Assembly: GCF_003319125.1 (NCBI RefSeq) | Contig: NZ_QOHG01000001.1 | Coordinates: 124,001 to 188,000, forward strand | DNA length: 64,000 bases | Reading direction: 5' to 3' | DNA from: Blastococcus sp. TF02A-26 | GTDB lineage: Bacteria > Actinomycetota > Actinomycetes > Mycobacteriales > Geodermatophilaceae | In this document: positions 48,834-57,265 of the stretch, in pieces | Position numbering within the stretch: the first letter of the stretch is position 1 | Layout: every line of letters begins with the position of its first letter | Notes under the pieces: model-generated | What the model was told of the DNA's origin: nothing | Database searches by the model: none | Seen by the model: only the letters and a program-made list of their open reading frames with translations | Position numbers and translations under genes: made by a program

Positions 48834-49511
48834 TCAGGGCGTGAAGCGGTAGCCCATGCCGGGCTCGGTGCGCAGGTAGCGCGGGTGCGCCGGGTCCGGC
48901 TCCAGCTTGCGGCGGAGCTGGTTGAGGTAGACCCGCAGGTAGTTCGTCTCCCGCTCGTAGGCCGGTCCCCACACCGCCTGCAGCAGCTGCCGCTGCCCGA
49001 CCAGCCGCCCGGGGGCTCGTACCAGTTCGGCCAGCAGCCCCCACTCCGTCGGGGTCAGCCGGACCGGCTCGCCGCGCACCGTCACCTGGCGGGCGGCCAG
49101 GTCCACGCAGAAGTGCTCGGTCTCCACCACGGGCTCGCCGGGCCCGCTCCCGGCTCCCCGGCGGGACAGGGCCCGCAGCCGCGCGAGCAGCTCGCCCATG
49201 TCGAACGGCTTGGTGACGTAGTCGTCCGCGCCGGCGTCCAGCGCCTCGATCTTGTCCGTGCTGTCGGTCCGGGCCGAGAGGACGAGGACCGGCCCGGAGA
49301 ACCAGGGGCGCAGCCCGGCCAGCACCTCCGTCCCGTCCAGGTCGGGCAGGCCGAGGTCGAGGACGACGGCGTCGGGATGCGCGGTGGCGGCCTCCTGCAG
49401 CGCCGTCCGCCCGTCGGCCGCCACCACGACCTCGTGCCCGGCCGCGCGCAGCGTGATCCGCAGGGCGCGCAGCAGCTGGGGGTCGTCGTCGACGACGAGG
49501 ACCCGGCTCAC
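48834..49511 (-). CDS. kdpE: Kdp response regulator KdpE
   Basis: 225 aa, OmpR family. The receiver domain has the acidic pocket VVDDD, phospho-acceptor Asp52 in VVLDLGLPD and the Lys in DDYVTKPFD. The C-terminal winged helix (about 130-225) has LTPTEWGLLAELVRAPGRLV and NYLRVYLNQLRRKLE. It activates kdpFABC when K+ is scarce. The GTG start overlaps the kdpD stop (GTGA). Likely target sites are the 11-bp-phased repeats at 52061-52111. Confidence 0.94.
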   Translation of the reverse strand: MSRVLVVDDDPQLLRALRITLRAAGHEVVVAADGRTALQEAATAHPDAVVLDLGLPDLDGTEVLAGLRPWFSGPVLVLSARTDSTDKIEALDAGADDYVTKPFDMGELLARLRALSRRGAGSGPGEPVVETEHFCVDLAARQVTVRGEPVRLTPTEWGLLAELVRAPGRLVGQRQLLQAVWGPAYERETNYLRVYLNQLRRKLEPDPAHPRYLRTEPGMGYRFTP

Positions 49512-52024
49512 GCGGCGGCCACCGGGACGGCCGCGGCGCGCAGGGACAGCACCATCGTCAGCCCGCCGCCGGGGGTGTCCTCCGCCGCGAGCGCGCCGCC
49601 CATGGCCTCGGTCAGCCCGCGGGCGACCGCCAGCCCCAGCCCGACGCCGTGCCCGCGGGGCGCGTCCCCGAGCCGCTGGAAGGGGGCGAAGACTCGCTCC
49701 CGGTCCGCCGGGGGCACCCCCGGCCCCCGGTCCACCACCCGCACCTCGACGCGGTCGCCCAGCGACCCGGCCCGCACGGTCACCGGCCCTTGCGGCGCGT
49801 GCCGGACCGCGTTGCCGACGAGGTTGGCGAGCACCCGCTCGAGGAGGCCGGGATCGGCCTGGGCCGCCGGCAGGTCGCCGGACCAGTCGCACGTGATCCG
49901 CGCCCGGTCGCCGGGGTCGAGCTCGTCCAGCGCCCGGTGCACCACCGCGGGGACGTCCGTGGCCACCAGGGAGGGGCTCACCGCCCCGCCCTGCAGCCGG
50001 CTCATGTCGAGCAGATCGTCGACCAGTGCGGTCAGCCGGTCGGCGGACTCGTCCACGGTGGCGACCAGCTCGTCCCGGTCGCCGGGGGAGAGGTCCAGGC
50101 CGCCGGTGCGCAGGGCCGACGACGCGGCCTTGATCCCGGCCAGGGGGGTGCGCAGGTCGTGGCTGACCGCGGCCAGCAGCGCCGTCCGCATGCTGTTGCC
50201 GGCGGCCAGCCGGTCGGCCTCGGCCGCCTGGGCGGCGAGCCGGCCGTGCTGCAGGGCGACGGCGGCCTGCTCGGCGAACGCCACGAGGACCCGCCGCTCA
50301 CCGGCCCCCAGGCCCCGACCGCACCAGCGCAGCACCAGCCGGTCGGTGAGCCGTACCTCGTCGACCGCCGTCCCGCCGGGGTCCCCGCAGGAGCCGACGA
50401 CGGTCTCGTCGCCGTCCCCCTGCTCGGCCATGGTCACCGACCGCAGCCCGAACGCCTCGCGGATCTGCTCCAGCAGGCTGGGCAGCGCCCGGTCCCCGGC
50501 CAGCACCGAGCGGGACAGCGATGCCAGCATGGCCGTCTCCGCCTGCGAGCGCGCCGCGGCGGTCGCCCGCCGTGCCGAGCGGTCGACCAGCGTCGCCACC
50601 GTCAGCGCGACGACGAGCCCACCGAGCAGCGCGACCACGTCCTCGAGCCGGTTGATGGTGAGCCGCCCGGTGGGGGAGACGAAGAACCAGTTCTCGGCCA
50701 GCCCGCCCAGCACCGCCGCGACCAGCGCCGGCCACAGCCCGCCGAGCAGGGCCACGCCCAGCACGAGCAGCAGGAACGCGAGGAGGACGACCGGGAGCGA
50801 GGCACCGGCCGCCAGGCTCAGCGCCGTCACCGCGGGCACCCCGGCGACGGCCAGGCCGAGGCCCAGCCACCGCCGGCGGGCGGTGAGCGCGCCGGTGAGC
50901 GGCGGCAGTCGCCAGCCCGGTGGCCCGGCCGCGGCGTGCGTGACGATGTGCACGTCGATCTCGCCGGCGCCGGCCACGACCTGCGCGCCGATGCCGCCGC
51001 GCACCGCGCGTGCCCACCGCGAGCGCCGACTGGTGCCGATCATCAGCTGCGTGGCCCCGACGCCGCGCGCGAACTCCAGCAGCGCCGGCGCGACCTCGCC
51101 ACCGACCACCTGGTGGTAGGTGCCGCCCAGGCTGTCCACGAGGGCCCGCTGGGCGACGAGCTCGTCGGGGGAGGCCCCGGCCAGCCCGTCGGCGGCCAGC
51201 ACGTGGACGGCGATCAGCTCGCCACCCGAGCGCTGCGCCACCCGCGAGGCGCGGCGGACCAGCGTCTCGCCCTCGGGCCCGCCGGTCAGCGCCACGACCA
51301 CCCGCTCGCGGGCCTCCCACACGGAGTCGATGTCGTGCTCGGCCCGGTAGCGCTGCAGGCCCTCGTCGACCCGGTCGGCCAGCCACAGCAGGGCGAGCTC
51401 GCGCAGCGCGGTCAGGTTGCCGACGCGGAAGTAGTTGCCCAGCGCGGCGTCCACCCGCTCGGCCGGGTACACGTTGCCGTGCGCCATCCGGCGGCGCAGG
51501 GCCTCGGGCGACATGTCGACCAGCTCGATCTGGTCGGCCCGGCGGACCACCGCGTCGGGCACCGTCTCCTGCTGCGCGATGCCGGTGATCGACTCGACCA
51601 CGTCGTTGAGGCTCGCCAGGTGCTGGACGTTCACCGTGGTGAGGACGTCGATCCCGGCGTCGAGCACCTCGTCGACGTCCTGCCACCGCTTGGCGTGCCG
51701 CGAACCCGGGGGGTTCGAGTGCGCGAGCTCGTCGATCACGACCACCTCGGGCCGCCGGGCCAGGACCGCGTCGACGTCGAGCTCGGCGATCGTCACCCCG
51801 CGGTGCGCCACCTGCCGCCGGGGCAGCACCTCCAGGCCCTCGAGCTGGTCGGCCGTGCGCGGGCGGCCGTGCGTCTCGACCAGGCCGACGACGACGTCGG
51901 TCCCGCGTGCCGCACGCCGGTGCGCCTCGCCGAGGACGGCGAACGTCTTGCCGACGCCCGGGGCGGCGCCGAGGTAGATGCGCAGCGTCCCGCGAGCGCT
52001 GCCTCCCGAGGTCATGCCGACCAT
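49508..52024 (-). CDS. kdpD: Kdp sensor histidine kinase KdpD
   Basis: 838 aa with the full KdpD order: N-terminal KdpD domain with Walker A GAAPGVGKT and the KRWQDVDEVLDAGIDVLTT block; a universal-stress-like domain at about 240-360; four membrane helices at about 385-490; a GAF-like part; and the kinase core with SHDLRTPLAGI and the ATPase boxes NLVGNAVRHAP and GVGLGLAVARGL. It senses low K+ or high ionic strength and phosphorylates KdpE. ATG at 52024 is preceded by GGAG; a second ATG lies three codons on. It diverges from the kdp structural genes. Confidence 0.95.
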   Translation of the reverse strand: MVGMTSGGSARGTLRIYLGAAPGVGKTFAVLGEAHRRAARGTDVVVGLVETHGRPRTADQLEGLEVLPRRQVAHRGVTIAELDVDAVLARRPEVVVIDELAHSNPPGSRHAKRWQDVDEVLDAGIDVLTTVNVQHLASLNDVVESITGIAQQETVPDAVVRRADQIELVDMSPEALRRRMAHGNVYPAERVDAALGNYFRVGNLTALRELALLWLADRVDEGLQRYRAEHDIDSVWEARERVVVALTGGPEGETLVRRASRVAQRSGGELIAVHVLAADGLAGASPDELVAQRALVDSLGGTYHQVVGGEVAPALLEFARGVGATQLMIGTSRRSRWARAVRGGIGAQVVAGAGEIDVHIVTHAAAGPPGWRLPPLTGALTARRRWLGLGLAVAGVPAVTALSLAAGASLPVVLLAFLLLVLGVALLGGLWPALVAAVLGGLAENWFFVSPTGRLTINRLEDVVALLGGLVVALTVATLVDRSARRATAAARSQAETAMLASLSRSVLAGDRALPSLLEQIREAFGLRSVTMAEQGDGDETVVGSCGDPGGTAVDEVRLTDRLVLRWCGRGLGAGERRVLVAFAEQAAVALQHGRLAAQAAEADRLAAGNSMRTALLAAVSHDLRTPLAGIKAASSALRTGGLDLSPGDRDELVATVDESADRLTALVDDLLDMSRLQGGAVSPSLVATDVPAVVHRALDELDPGDRARITCDWSGDLPAAQADPGLLERVLANLVGNAVRHAPQGPVTVRAGSLGDRVEVRVVDRGPGVPPADRERVFAPFQRLGDAPRGHGVGLGLAVARGLTEAMGGALAAEDTPGGGLTMVLSLRAAAVPVAAA

Positions 52025-52060
52025 GAGCGCCCGCTCCGGCGGGGGTCCGGCGGCGCGCGG

Positions 52061-52111
52061 CGTCAGGATCCCGTCAAGGAGTGAGGGTGCCGCGTCAGGA
52101 GCTCGTCAGGA
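52061..52111 (+). promoter_or_regulatory. four direct repeats, probable KdpE operator
   Basis: CGTCAGGA at 52061, CGTCAAGGA at 52072, CGTCAGGA at 52093 and CGTCAGGA at 52104. Spacings are 11, 21 and 11 bp, so all copies face the same side of the helix, the hallmark of OmpR/PhoB-family sites. A TAGCGT -10-like box follows at 52138-52143, placing the last repeat at the -35 position, as for a class II activator. The region is the divergent gap between kdpD and the kdp operon. Confidence 0.65.
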
Positions 52112-52137
52112 CGGCCGCCGGCGGGTCCGGGCGCTCC

Positions 52138-52143
52138 TAGCGT
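52138..52143 (+). promoter_or_regulatory. candidate -10 box of the kdpFABC promoter
   Basis: TAGCGT, 27 nt after the last CGTCAGGA repeat and about 60 nt before the first GTG of the operon. No good -35 precedes it, as expected for an activator-dependent promoter. Confidence 0.4.
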
Positions 52144-52202
52144 CCCGATCCGGTGCGGACGGCGAGGGGTCGTCCGCCGGGACGGATCGAGGGTCGTGCG
52201 TC

Positions 52203-52298
52203 GTGCGTGACGTGGTGTTCGTGCTGCTGACGCTGGGGGTCTCCGGACTGCTGGCGCTGGCCGCACGCGGGGTGGAGCGGCTGGTGGGCGACCGGTGA
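52203..52298 (+). CDS. 31-aa membrane peptide preceding kdpF
   Basis: GTG at 52203 to TGA, with GAGGG 7-11 nt upstream. The product is a single helix (VVFVLLTLGVSGLLALAA) followed by RGVERLVGDR. It is followed by kdpF after 7 nt, so it is expressed with the potassium pump. From memory, short peptides of this kind precede kdpF in several actinobacteria. It could be an additional small subunit or regulator of the pump; no function is known to me. Confidence 0.7.
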   Translation: MRDVVFVLLTLGVSGLLALAARGVERLVGDR

Positions 52299-52305
52299 GG
52301 AACCG

Positions 52306-52398
52306 ATGAGCGACATCGCGCAGTGGGTCGGGCTCGGCGTGGCGGCGGCCCTGGTGCTGTACCTGCTCGCCGCGCTGCTGCTCCCGGAGCGGTTCTGA
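52306..52398 (+). CDS. kdpF: Kdp small subunit KdpF
   Basis: 30 aa, one membrane helix ([19 protein letters not shown]) and the C-terminal PERF typical of KdpF. KdpF stabilises the KdpABC complex in the membrane. ATG at 52306; the stop overlaps the kdpA ATG (TGATG). Confidence 0.9.
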   Translation: MSDIAQWVGLGVAAALVLYLLAALLLPERF

Positions 52399-54059
52399 TG
52401 AGCGACACCGCCTCGGGGTGGCTGCAGGTGGCGCTGCTCGTGGCCGCGCTCGTCGCGGTGCACCGACCGCTCGGCGACTGGATGGCCCGGGTCTTCACCG
52501 ACGCGCGGCACTGGCGGGTCGAGCGGCTGGTGTACCGGGCGGTGGGCGTCGACGCCGGCACGGAGCAGCGCTGGCCGGTGTACCTGCGCAGCGTGCTGAC
52601 GTTCTCCGCGGTCGGCGTGCTGTTCCTCTACCTGCTGCAGCGGGTGCAGGGCCGGCTGCCCTGGTCCAACGGGATGGCGGCGGTCGAGCCGTCCTCGGCG
52701 TGGAACACCGCCGTCAGCTTCGTCACCAACACGAACTGGCAGGGCTACGCCGGCGAGTCGACGATGGGCCACCTCGTCCAGATGGCCGGCCTCGCCGTGC
52801 AGAACTTCGTCTCGGCCGCCGTCGGGATCGCCGTGGCGATCGCGCTGGTCCGCGGGTTCGCCCGCACCCGCACCGACGTGCTGGGCAACTCCTGGGTCGA
52901 CGTCACCCGGGCGGTCACGCGGATCCTGCTGCCGCTGTCGGTCCTCGGCGCGGTCGTGCTGGTGCTCGGCGGCGTCGTCCAGAACCTGTCGTCGGGCACC
53001 GACGCGACGACGGTCGCCGGCGCCACCCAGTTCCTGCCCGGCGGGCCGGTGGCCTCCCAGGAGGTCATCAAGGAGCTCGGGACCAACGGCGGCGGCTTCT
53101 ACAACGCCAACTCGGCGCACCCGTTCGAGGGCCCGAGCGCCTGGGTGTCGCTGTTCCAGGTCTTCCTCATCCTGCTGATCCCCTTGACACTCCCGCGCAC
53201 CTTCGGGCGGATGGTCGGCGACCGGCGGCAGGGCCTGGCGATCGCCGGGGTGATGGCCGCCCTGGCCGCGGCGTCGCTGGCGCTGACGACCTGGGCGCAG
53301 GCCCGGGCCGGAGGAGCGGCGACCCAGCTGGCCGGTGCGGCGCTGGAGGGGCAGGAGGTCCGCTTCGGGAGCCCGCTGTCCTCGCTGTTCGGCGCCGCCA
53401 CGACGCTCACCTCGACCGGCGCGGTGAACTCGATGCACGACAGCTACACGCCCGCCGGCGGCCTGCTGACGATGGCGAACATGATGCTGGGCGAGGTCGC
53501 GCCCGGCGGGGTCGGCTCGGGCCTCTACGGGATGCTCGTGCTGGCGCTCGTCACCGTGTTCGTCGCCGGGCTGATGGTCGGGCGGACGCCCGAGTACCTG
53601 GGCAAGAAGCTCGGCCGCCGCGAGATGACGCTCGCCTCCCTCTACGTGCTCGCCACGCCCACGCTCGTGCTGGTCGGCACCGCGGTCGCGATGTCCACCG
53701 ACGCCGGACGCGGATCGATGCTCAACGACGGCCCGCACGGGCTGTCGGAGGTGCTCTACGCCTTCACCTCGGCGGCGAACAACAACGGCTCGGCCTTCGG
53801 CGGGCTCTCGGCGAACACCACCTTCTACGACGTCGCCCTCGGCCTGGCCATGGCGTTCGGCCGCTTCCTGCCGATCGTGCTGGTCCTGGCCCTGGCCGGT
53901 CGGCTCGCGAGCCAGGGCCGCGCCCCGGCGACCGCCGGGACCCTCCCCACCCACCGGCCGCTGTTCGCCGGTCTCCTGGGCGCCGTCGTCCTCGTGGTCG
54001 TCGGCCTCACCTACCTGCCCGCGCTCTCGCTCGGGCCGATCGCGGAAGGACTGTCATGA
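52398..54059 (+). CDS. kdpA: K+-transporting ATPase subunit A
   Basis: 553 aa, the K+ channel-like subunit with about ten membrane helices. The four pore-loop segments are visible as [35 protein letters not shown] and [11 protein letters not shown]; the glycines form the selectivity filters. It binds K+ from the outside and passes it to KdpB. The ATG overlaps the kdpF stop; the stop overlaps the kdpB start (ATGA), so the pump subunits are translationally coupled. Confidence 0.96.
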   Translation: MSDTASGWLQVALLVAALVAVHRPLGDWMARVFTDARHWRVERLVYRAVGVDAGTEQRWPVYLRSVLTFSAVGVLFLYLLQRVQGRLPWSNGMAAVEPSSAWNTAVSFVTNTNWQGYAGESTMGHLVQMAGLAVQNFVSAAVGIAVAIALVRGFARTRTDVLGNSWVDVTRAVTRILLPLSVLGAVVLVLGGVVQNLSSGTDATTVAGATQFLPGGPVASQEVIKELGTNGGGFYNANSAHPFEGPSAWVSLFQVFLILLIPLTLPRTFGRMVGDRRQGLAIAGVMAALAAASLALTTWAQARAGGAATQLAGAALEGQEVRFGSPLSSLFGAATTLTSTGAVNSMHDSYTPAGGLLTMANMMLGEVAPGGVGSGLYGMLVLALVTVFVAGLMVGRTPEYLGKKLGRREMTLASLYVLATPTLVLVGTAVAMSTDAGRGSMLNDGPHGLSEVLYAFTSAANNNGSAFGGLSANTTFYDVALGLAMAFGRFLPIVLVLALAGRLASQGRAPATAGTLPTHRPLFAGLLGAVVLVVVGLTYLPALSLGPIAEGLS

Positions 54060-56110
54060 CCACCGCACTGGAGCGCCCTCCCGCGCCCGCGGGGGAGCCG
54101 CGGGCACCCCGGCGGCCGGAGGTCCGGTGGGGACCGACGCTGGCCGGCGCCGTCCGCAAGCTGGACCCGCGCGGCCTCGTCCGCCAGCCCGTCGTCTTCG
54201 TCGTGTGGGTCGGCTCGGTCTTCTCGACCGTGCTGGGCATCGCCGAGCCGTCGGTCTTCGGCTGGCTGGTCACCGGCTGGCTGTGGGCCACCGTGCTCTT
54301 CGCCAACGCCGCCGAGGCGGTGGCCGAGGGCCGCGGCCGGGCCCAGGCGGCCACGCTGCGCGCGGCCCGCACCACCACGGTCGCCGTCCGGCCGGACGGC
54401 ACCGAGGTGCCCGCGGCGGACCTGCGCCCGGGTGACCGCGTCGTCGTCGTGGCCGGCCAGGTGGTCCCGGGGGACGGCGACGTCGTCGAGGGCATCGCCA
54501 GCGTCGACGAGTCGGCCATCACCGGGGAGTCCGCGCCGGTGATCCGCGAGTCCGGCGGCGACCGCTGCGCGGTGACCGGCGGGACGACGGTGCTGTCGGA
54601 CCGCATCGTCGTCCAGATCACCAGCCGGCCGGGGGAGACCTTCGTCGACCGGATGATCGCCCTGGTCGAGGGCGCCGAGCGGCAGCGGACGCCGAACGAG
54701 ATCGCGCTGAACATCCTGCTGAGCTCGCTGACGATCGTCTTCCTGCTCGCCGTCGTCACCCTGCAGCCGCTGGCGCTGTACTCCGGTGCCGGGCAGTCGA
54801 CGATCGTGCTCATCGCCCTGGTCGTCTGCCTCATCCCGACGACGATCGGGGCACTGCTCTCGGCCATCGGCATCGCCGGGATGGACCGGCTGGTGCAGCG
54901 CAACGTGCTGGCCATGAGCGGCCGCGCCGTCGAGGCGGCCGGCGACGTGAACACCCTGCTGCTGGACAAGACGGGCACCATCACGCTCGGCAACCGGCAG
55001 GCCGCCGAGTTCGTGGCCGCCCCGGACGTCGACGAGCGGGAGATGGCCGACGCCGCTCAGCTCGCCTCGCTGGCCGACGAGACGCCGGAGGGGCGCAGCG
55101 TCGTGGTGCTCGCCAAGCACCGGTACGGCCTGCGGGAGCGGACCGACCTGCCCGGGGCGGAGTTCGTCCCGTTCACCGCGCAGACGCGCATGAGCGGCGT
55201 GGACCTGCCCGACGGCCGGACGCTGCGCAAGGGCGCGGCCGGCGCCGTCACCGGCTGGGTGCGCGCCCTCGGCGGCACGGTGGCCACGGAGGTGGGCGAC
55301 GTCGTCGACGGCATCTCCGCCGCCGGCGGGACCCCGCTCGTCCTCGCCGAGCACGGCCCGGCCGGTGCCCGGGTGCTCGGGGTGATCCACCTCAAGGACG
55401 TCGTCAAGGCCGGCATGCGGGAGCGGTTCGACGAGCTCCGCCGGATGGGCATCCGCACCGTGATGATCACCGGCGACAACGAGCGCACCGCCCGCGCGAT
55501 CGCCGCCGAGGCCGGCATCGACGACGTGCTCGCCGAGGCCACCCCCGAGGACAAGCTCGCTCTCATCCGGCGCGAGCAGGAGGGCGGCCGGCTGGTCGCG
55601 ATGACCGGCGACGGCACCAACGACGCCCCCGCGCTGGCGCAGGCCGACGTCGGCGTGGCCATGAACACCGGGACGACCGCGGCCAAGGAGGCCGGGAACA
55701 TGGTCGACCTGGACTCCGACCCGACGAAGCTGATCGAGATCGTGGAGATCGGCAAGCAGCTGCTGATCACCCGCGGATCGCTGACCACCTTCTCGATCGC
55801 CAACGACCTGGCGAAGTACTTCGCGATCCTCCCGGCGATGTTCGCCGGCTCCGTCCCCGGGCTCGCGGCGCTGGACGTGATGCGGCTGGCCTCGCCCGAG
55901 TCGGCGATCCTCTCCGCCGTCGTGTTCAACGCGCTGGTGATCGTGGCCCTCGTGCCGCTCGCCCTCCGGGGCGTGCGGTTCCGGCCCGGTCCGGCGGAGG
56001 CGGTGCTGCGCCGCAACCTGCTGGTCTACGGCATCGGCGGCGTCCTCGCCCCGTTCGCCGGGATCAAGCTCATCGACCTGCTCGTCTCCCTCCTCCCCGG
56101 GATCGCGTGA
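54056..56110 (+). CDS. kdpB: K+-transporting P-type ATPase subunit B
   Basis: 684 aa. It carries the P-type ATPase phosphorylation site [10 protein letters not shown] (Asp304), the actuator ITGESAPV, the hinge [22 protein letters not shown], and the nucleotide-binding blocks [13 protein letters not shown] and KGAAGAV. About seven membrane helices are present. ATP hydrolysis drives K+ uptake through KdpA. ATG at 54056. Its TGA overlaps the kdpC ATG. Confidence 0.97.
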   Translation: MTTALERPPAPAGEPRAPRRPEVRWGPTLAGAVRKLDPRGLVRQPVVFVVWVGSVFSTVLGIAEPSVFGWLVTGWLWATVLFANAAEAVAEGRGRAQAATLRAARTTTVAVRPDGTEVPAADLRPGDRVVVVAGQVVPGDGDVVEGIASVDESAITGESAPVIRESGGDRCAVTGGTTVLSDRIVVQITSRPGETFVDRMIALVEGAERQRTPNEIALNILLSSLTIVFLLAVVTLQPLALYSGAGQSTIVLIALVVCLIPTTIGALLSAIGIAGMDRLVQRNVLAMSGRAVEAAGDVNTLLLDKTGTITLGNRQAAEFVAAPDVDEREMADAAQLASLADETPEGRSVVVLAKHRYGLRERTDLPGAEFVPFTAQTRMSGVDLPDGRTLRKGAAGAVTGWVRALGGTVATEVGDVVDGISAAGGTPLVLAEHGPAGARVLGVIHLKDVVKAGMRERFDELRRMGIRTVMITGDNERTARAIAAEAGIDDVLAEATPEDKLALIRREQEGGRLVAMTGDGTNDAPALAQADVGVAMNTGTTAAKEAGNMVDLDSDPTKLIEIVEIGKQLLITRGSLTTFSIANDLAKYFAILPAMFAGSVPGLAALDVMRLASPESAILSAVVFNALVIVALVPLALRGVRFRPGPAEAVLRRNLLVYGIGGVLAPFAGIKLIDLLVSLLPGIA

Positions 56111-56712
56111 TGCCTGCCCTGCGCTGGGGCCGCCAGCTGGTGGCCGCCGTCCGTCTGCTGCTCGTCGCCACCGTCGTCCTCGGCCTGGGCTACCCCCTGG
56201 CCGTCACCGGCATCGCCCAGTTCGTCGCGCCCGGGCGGGCCGACGGCTCGCTGGTGGAGGTGGACGGCGAGGTGGTGGGCTCGTCCCTGATCGGCCAGGC
56301 GTTCACCGACGCCGACGGGGCACCGCTCCCGCAGTACTTCCAGACCCGCCCTTCGGCATCGGGCTACGACGGCGCCGCGTCGGGCGGTTCCAACCTCGGA
56401 CCCAACTCGGCCGAGCTCGCCGACCTCGTCCAGCAGCGCCGGGCGGCGGTGGCGGCCTTCAACGGCGTCGACCCCGCGGACGTACCGCCGGACGCGGTCA
56501 CGGCCTCGGCCTCCGGACTGGACCCGGACATCTCGCCGGCGTACGCGGCGATCCAGGTGGACAGGGTGGCGCAGGCCCGCGGGCTGGACGCCGGCACGGT
56601 CCGGCGGCTGGTGGCCGACGCGACCGCCGGCCGGGACCTCGGGTTCGTCGGGGCGCCGCACGTCCGGGTGCTGGAGCTGAACCTGGCGCTGGACCGCGCA
56701 ACCGGCCGTTGA
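56110..56712 (+). CDS. kdpC: K+-transporting ATPase subunit C
   Basis: 200 aa. One N-terminal membrane helix (LLLVATVVLGLGYPLAVTGI) and the KdpC domain with GSSLIGQAF, YFQTRPSASGYDGAASGGSNLGPNS, and the C-terminal SPAYAAIQVDRVAQARGLD. It helps ATP binding to KdpB. I used the ATG at 56110 (TGATG overlap); a GTG one codon earlier is the alternative. It ends the kdp operon. Confidence 0.95.
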   Translation: MPALRWGRQLVAAVRLLLVATVVLGLGYPLAVTGIAQFVAPGRADGSLVEVDGEVVGSSLIGQAFTDADGAPLPQYFQTRPSASGYDGAASGGSNLGPNSAELADLVQQRRAAVAAFNGVDPADVPPDAVTASASGLDPDISPAYAAIQVDRVAQARGLDAGTVRRLVADATAGRDLGFVGAPHVRVLELNLALDRATGR

Positions 56713-56722
56713 CGCCGATGAC

Positions 56723-56771
56723 TTGTGAGAGACATCACGTGGGCGTATCGTCGCTTGTGACTGACGTCACC
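56723..56771 (+). promoter_or_regulatory. promoter with two CRP/FNR-like palindromes
   Basis: TGTGA-N6-TCAC occurs twice: 56724-56738 and 56756-56770, 32 bp apart (three helical turns). The first overlaps a -35-like TTGTGA at 56723-56728, which is followed after exactly 17 nt by TATCGT (56746-56751); the second covers the predicted start of transcription. TGTGA-N6-TCACA is the CRP/GlxR consensus. The target would be the small gene at 56805. Placement over the -35 and the start site suggests repression, but activation at the upstream site is possible. Confidence 0.6.
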
Positions 56772-56804
56772 AGGGCACGTCTGTGCCCGTGCGAGGAGGC
56801 CGCG

Positions 56805-57113
56805 ATGAGCGCACTCACTCCCGACTGCGACCCCGACATGAGCCACTGCGGGCAGCCGTGGCAGGGCAAGGGCAAGCCGGGGTCGGGTGTCCTCTCCGCC
56901 GTCGTGCTGGTGGCGGTCCTGGGCCTGTCGGTGCTGGTCGTGACCAAGGACGTCGTCGCGGACGCGTTCGACTTCGCGGCCGTGCCGATCGGGCTGCTCG
57001 CGGCCGTGGCGCTCACCCGCCGCGCCGTCCGCCTGGCATCCCGGGGCGCTGCCGCGGTCGCCGCGCACGTGCCCACCGCCGTCGCCGTGCGGCGGTCCCA
57101 GCCGGTCGGCTGA
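56805..57113 (+). CDS. small membrane protein of unknown function
   Basis: 102 aa from an ATG with GAGGAGG upstream. The N-terminal 30 residues are hydrophilic with two cysteines (PDCDPDMSHCGQPWQGKGK). One or two membrane helices follow (VLSAVVLVAVLGLSVLVV and FAAVPIGLLAAVALT), then a basic amphipathic tail. The N-terminal Cys/His/Met could bind a metal or act as a thiol switch; this is speculation. It has its own operator-bearing promoter and its own terminator, so it is a regulated single-gene unit. Confidence 0.72.
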   Translation: MSALTPDCDPDMSHCGQPWQGKGKPGSGVLSAVVLVAVLGLSVLVVTKDVVADAFDFAAVPIGLLAAVALTRRAVRLASRGAAAVAAHVPTAVAVRRSQPVG

Positions 57114-57140
57114 CCGCCGACACCACCTGACCTGCGCACC

Positions 57141-57171
57141 GGGGAGCGGGGCCCGACGGGCCTCGCTCCCC
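57141..57171 (+). terminator. hairpin terminator after the 102-aa membrane protein gene
   Basis: GGGGAGCGGGGCCC (57141-57154), loop GAC, GGGCCTCGCTCCCC (57158-57171); 13 of 14 positions are standard pairs and the remaining one is a G-U pair. It starts 28 nt after the stop at 57113 and lies about 95 nt before uvrC. Confidence 0.75.
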
Positions 57172-57252
57172 GTCGTGCGTCCCGTCGCCGGCCGGCTGTG
57201 ACGGGTGGGACGGACGGGTCCGCCGGGGGGACGACGTGTCGTCCCCGCGACC

Positions 57253-57258
57253 TAGTGT
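57253..57258 (+). promoter_or_regulatory. candidate -10 box (TAGTGT) for leaderless uvrC mRNA
   Basis: TAGTGT ends 7 nt before the ATG at 57266. A GGAGGG stretch overlaps that gap, so normal initiation cannot be excluded. Confidence 0.4.
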
Positions 57259-57265
57259 GGAGGGC

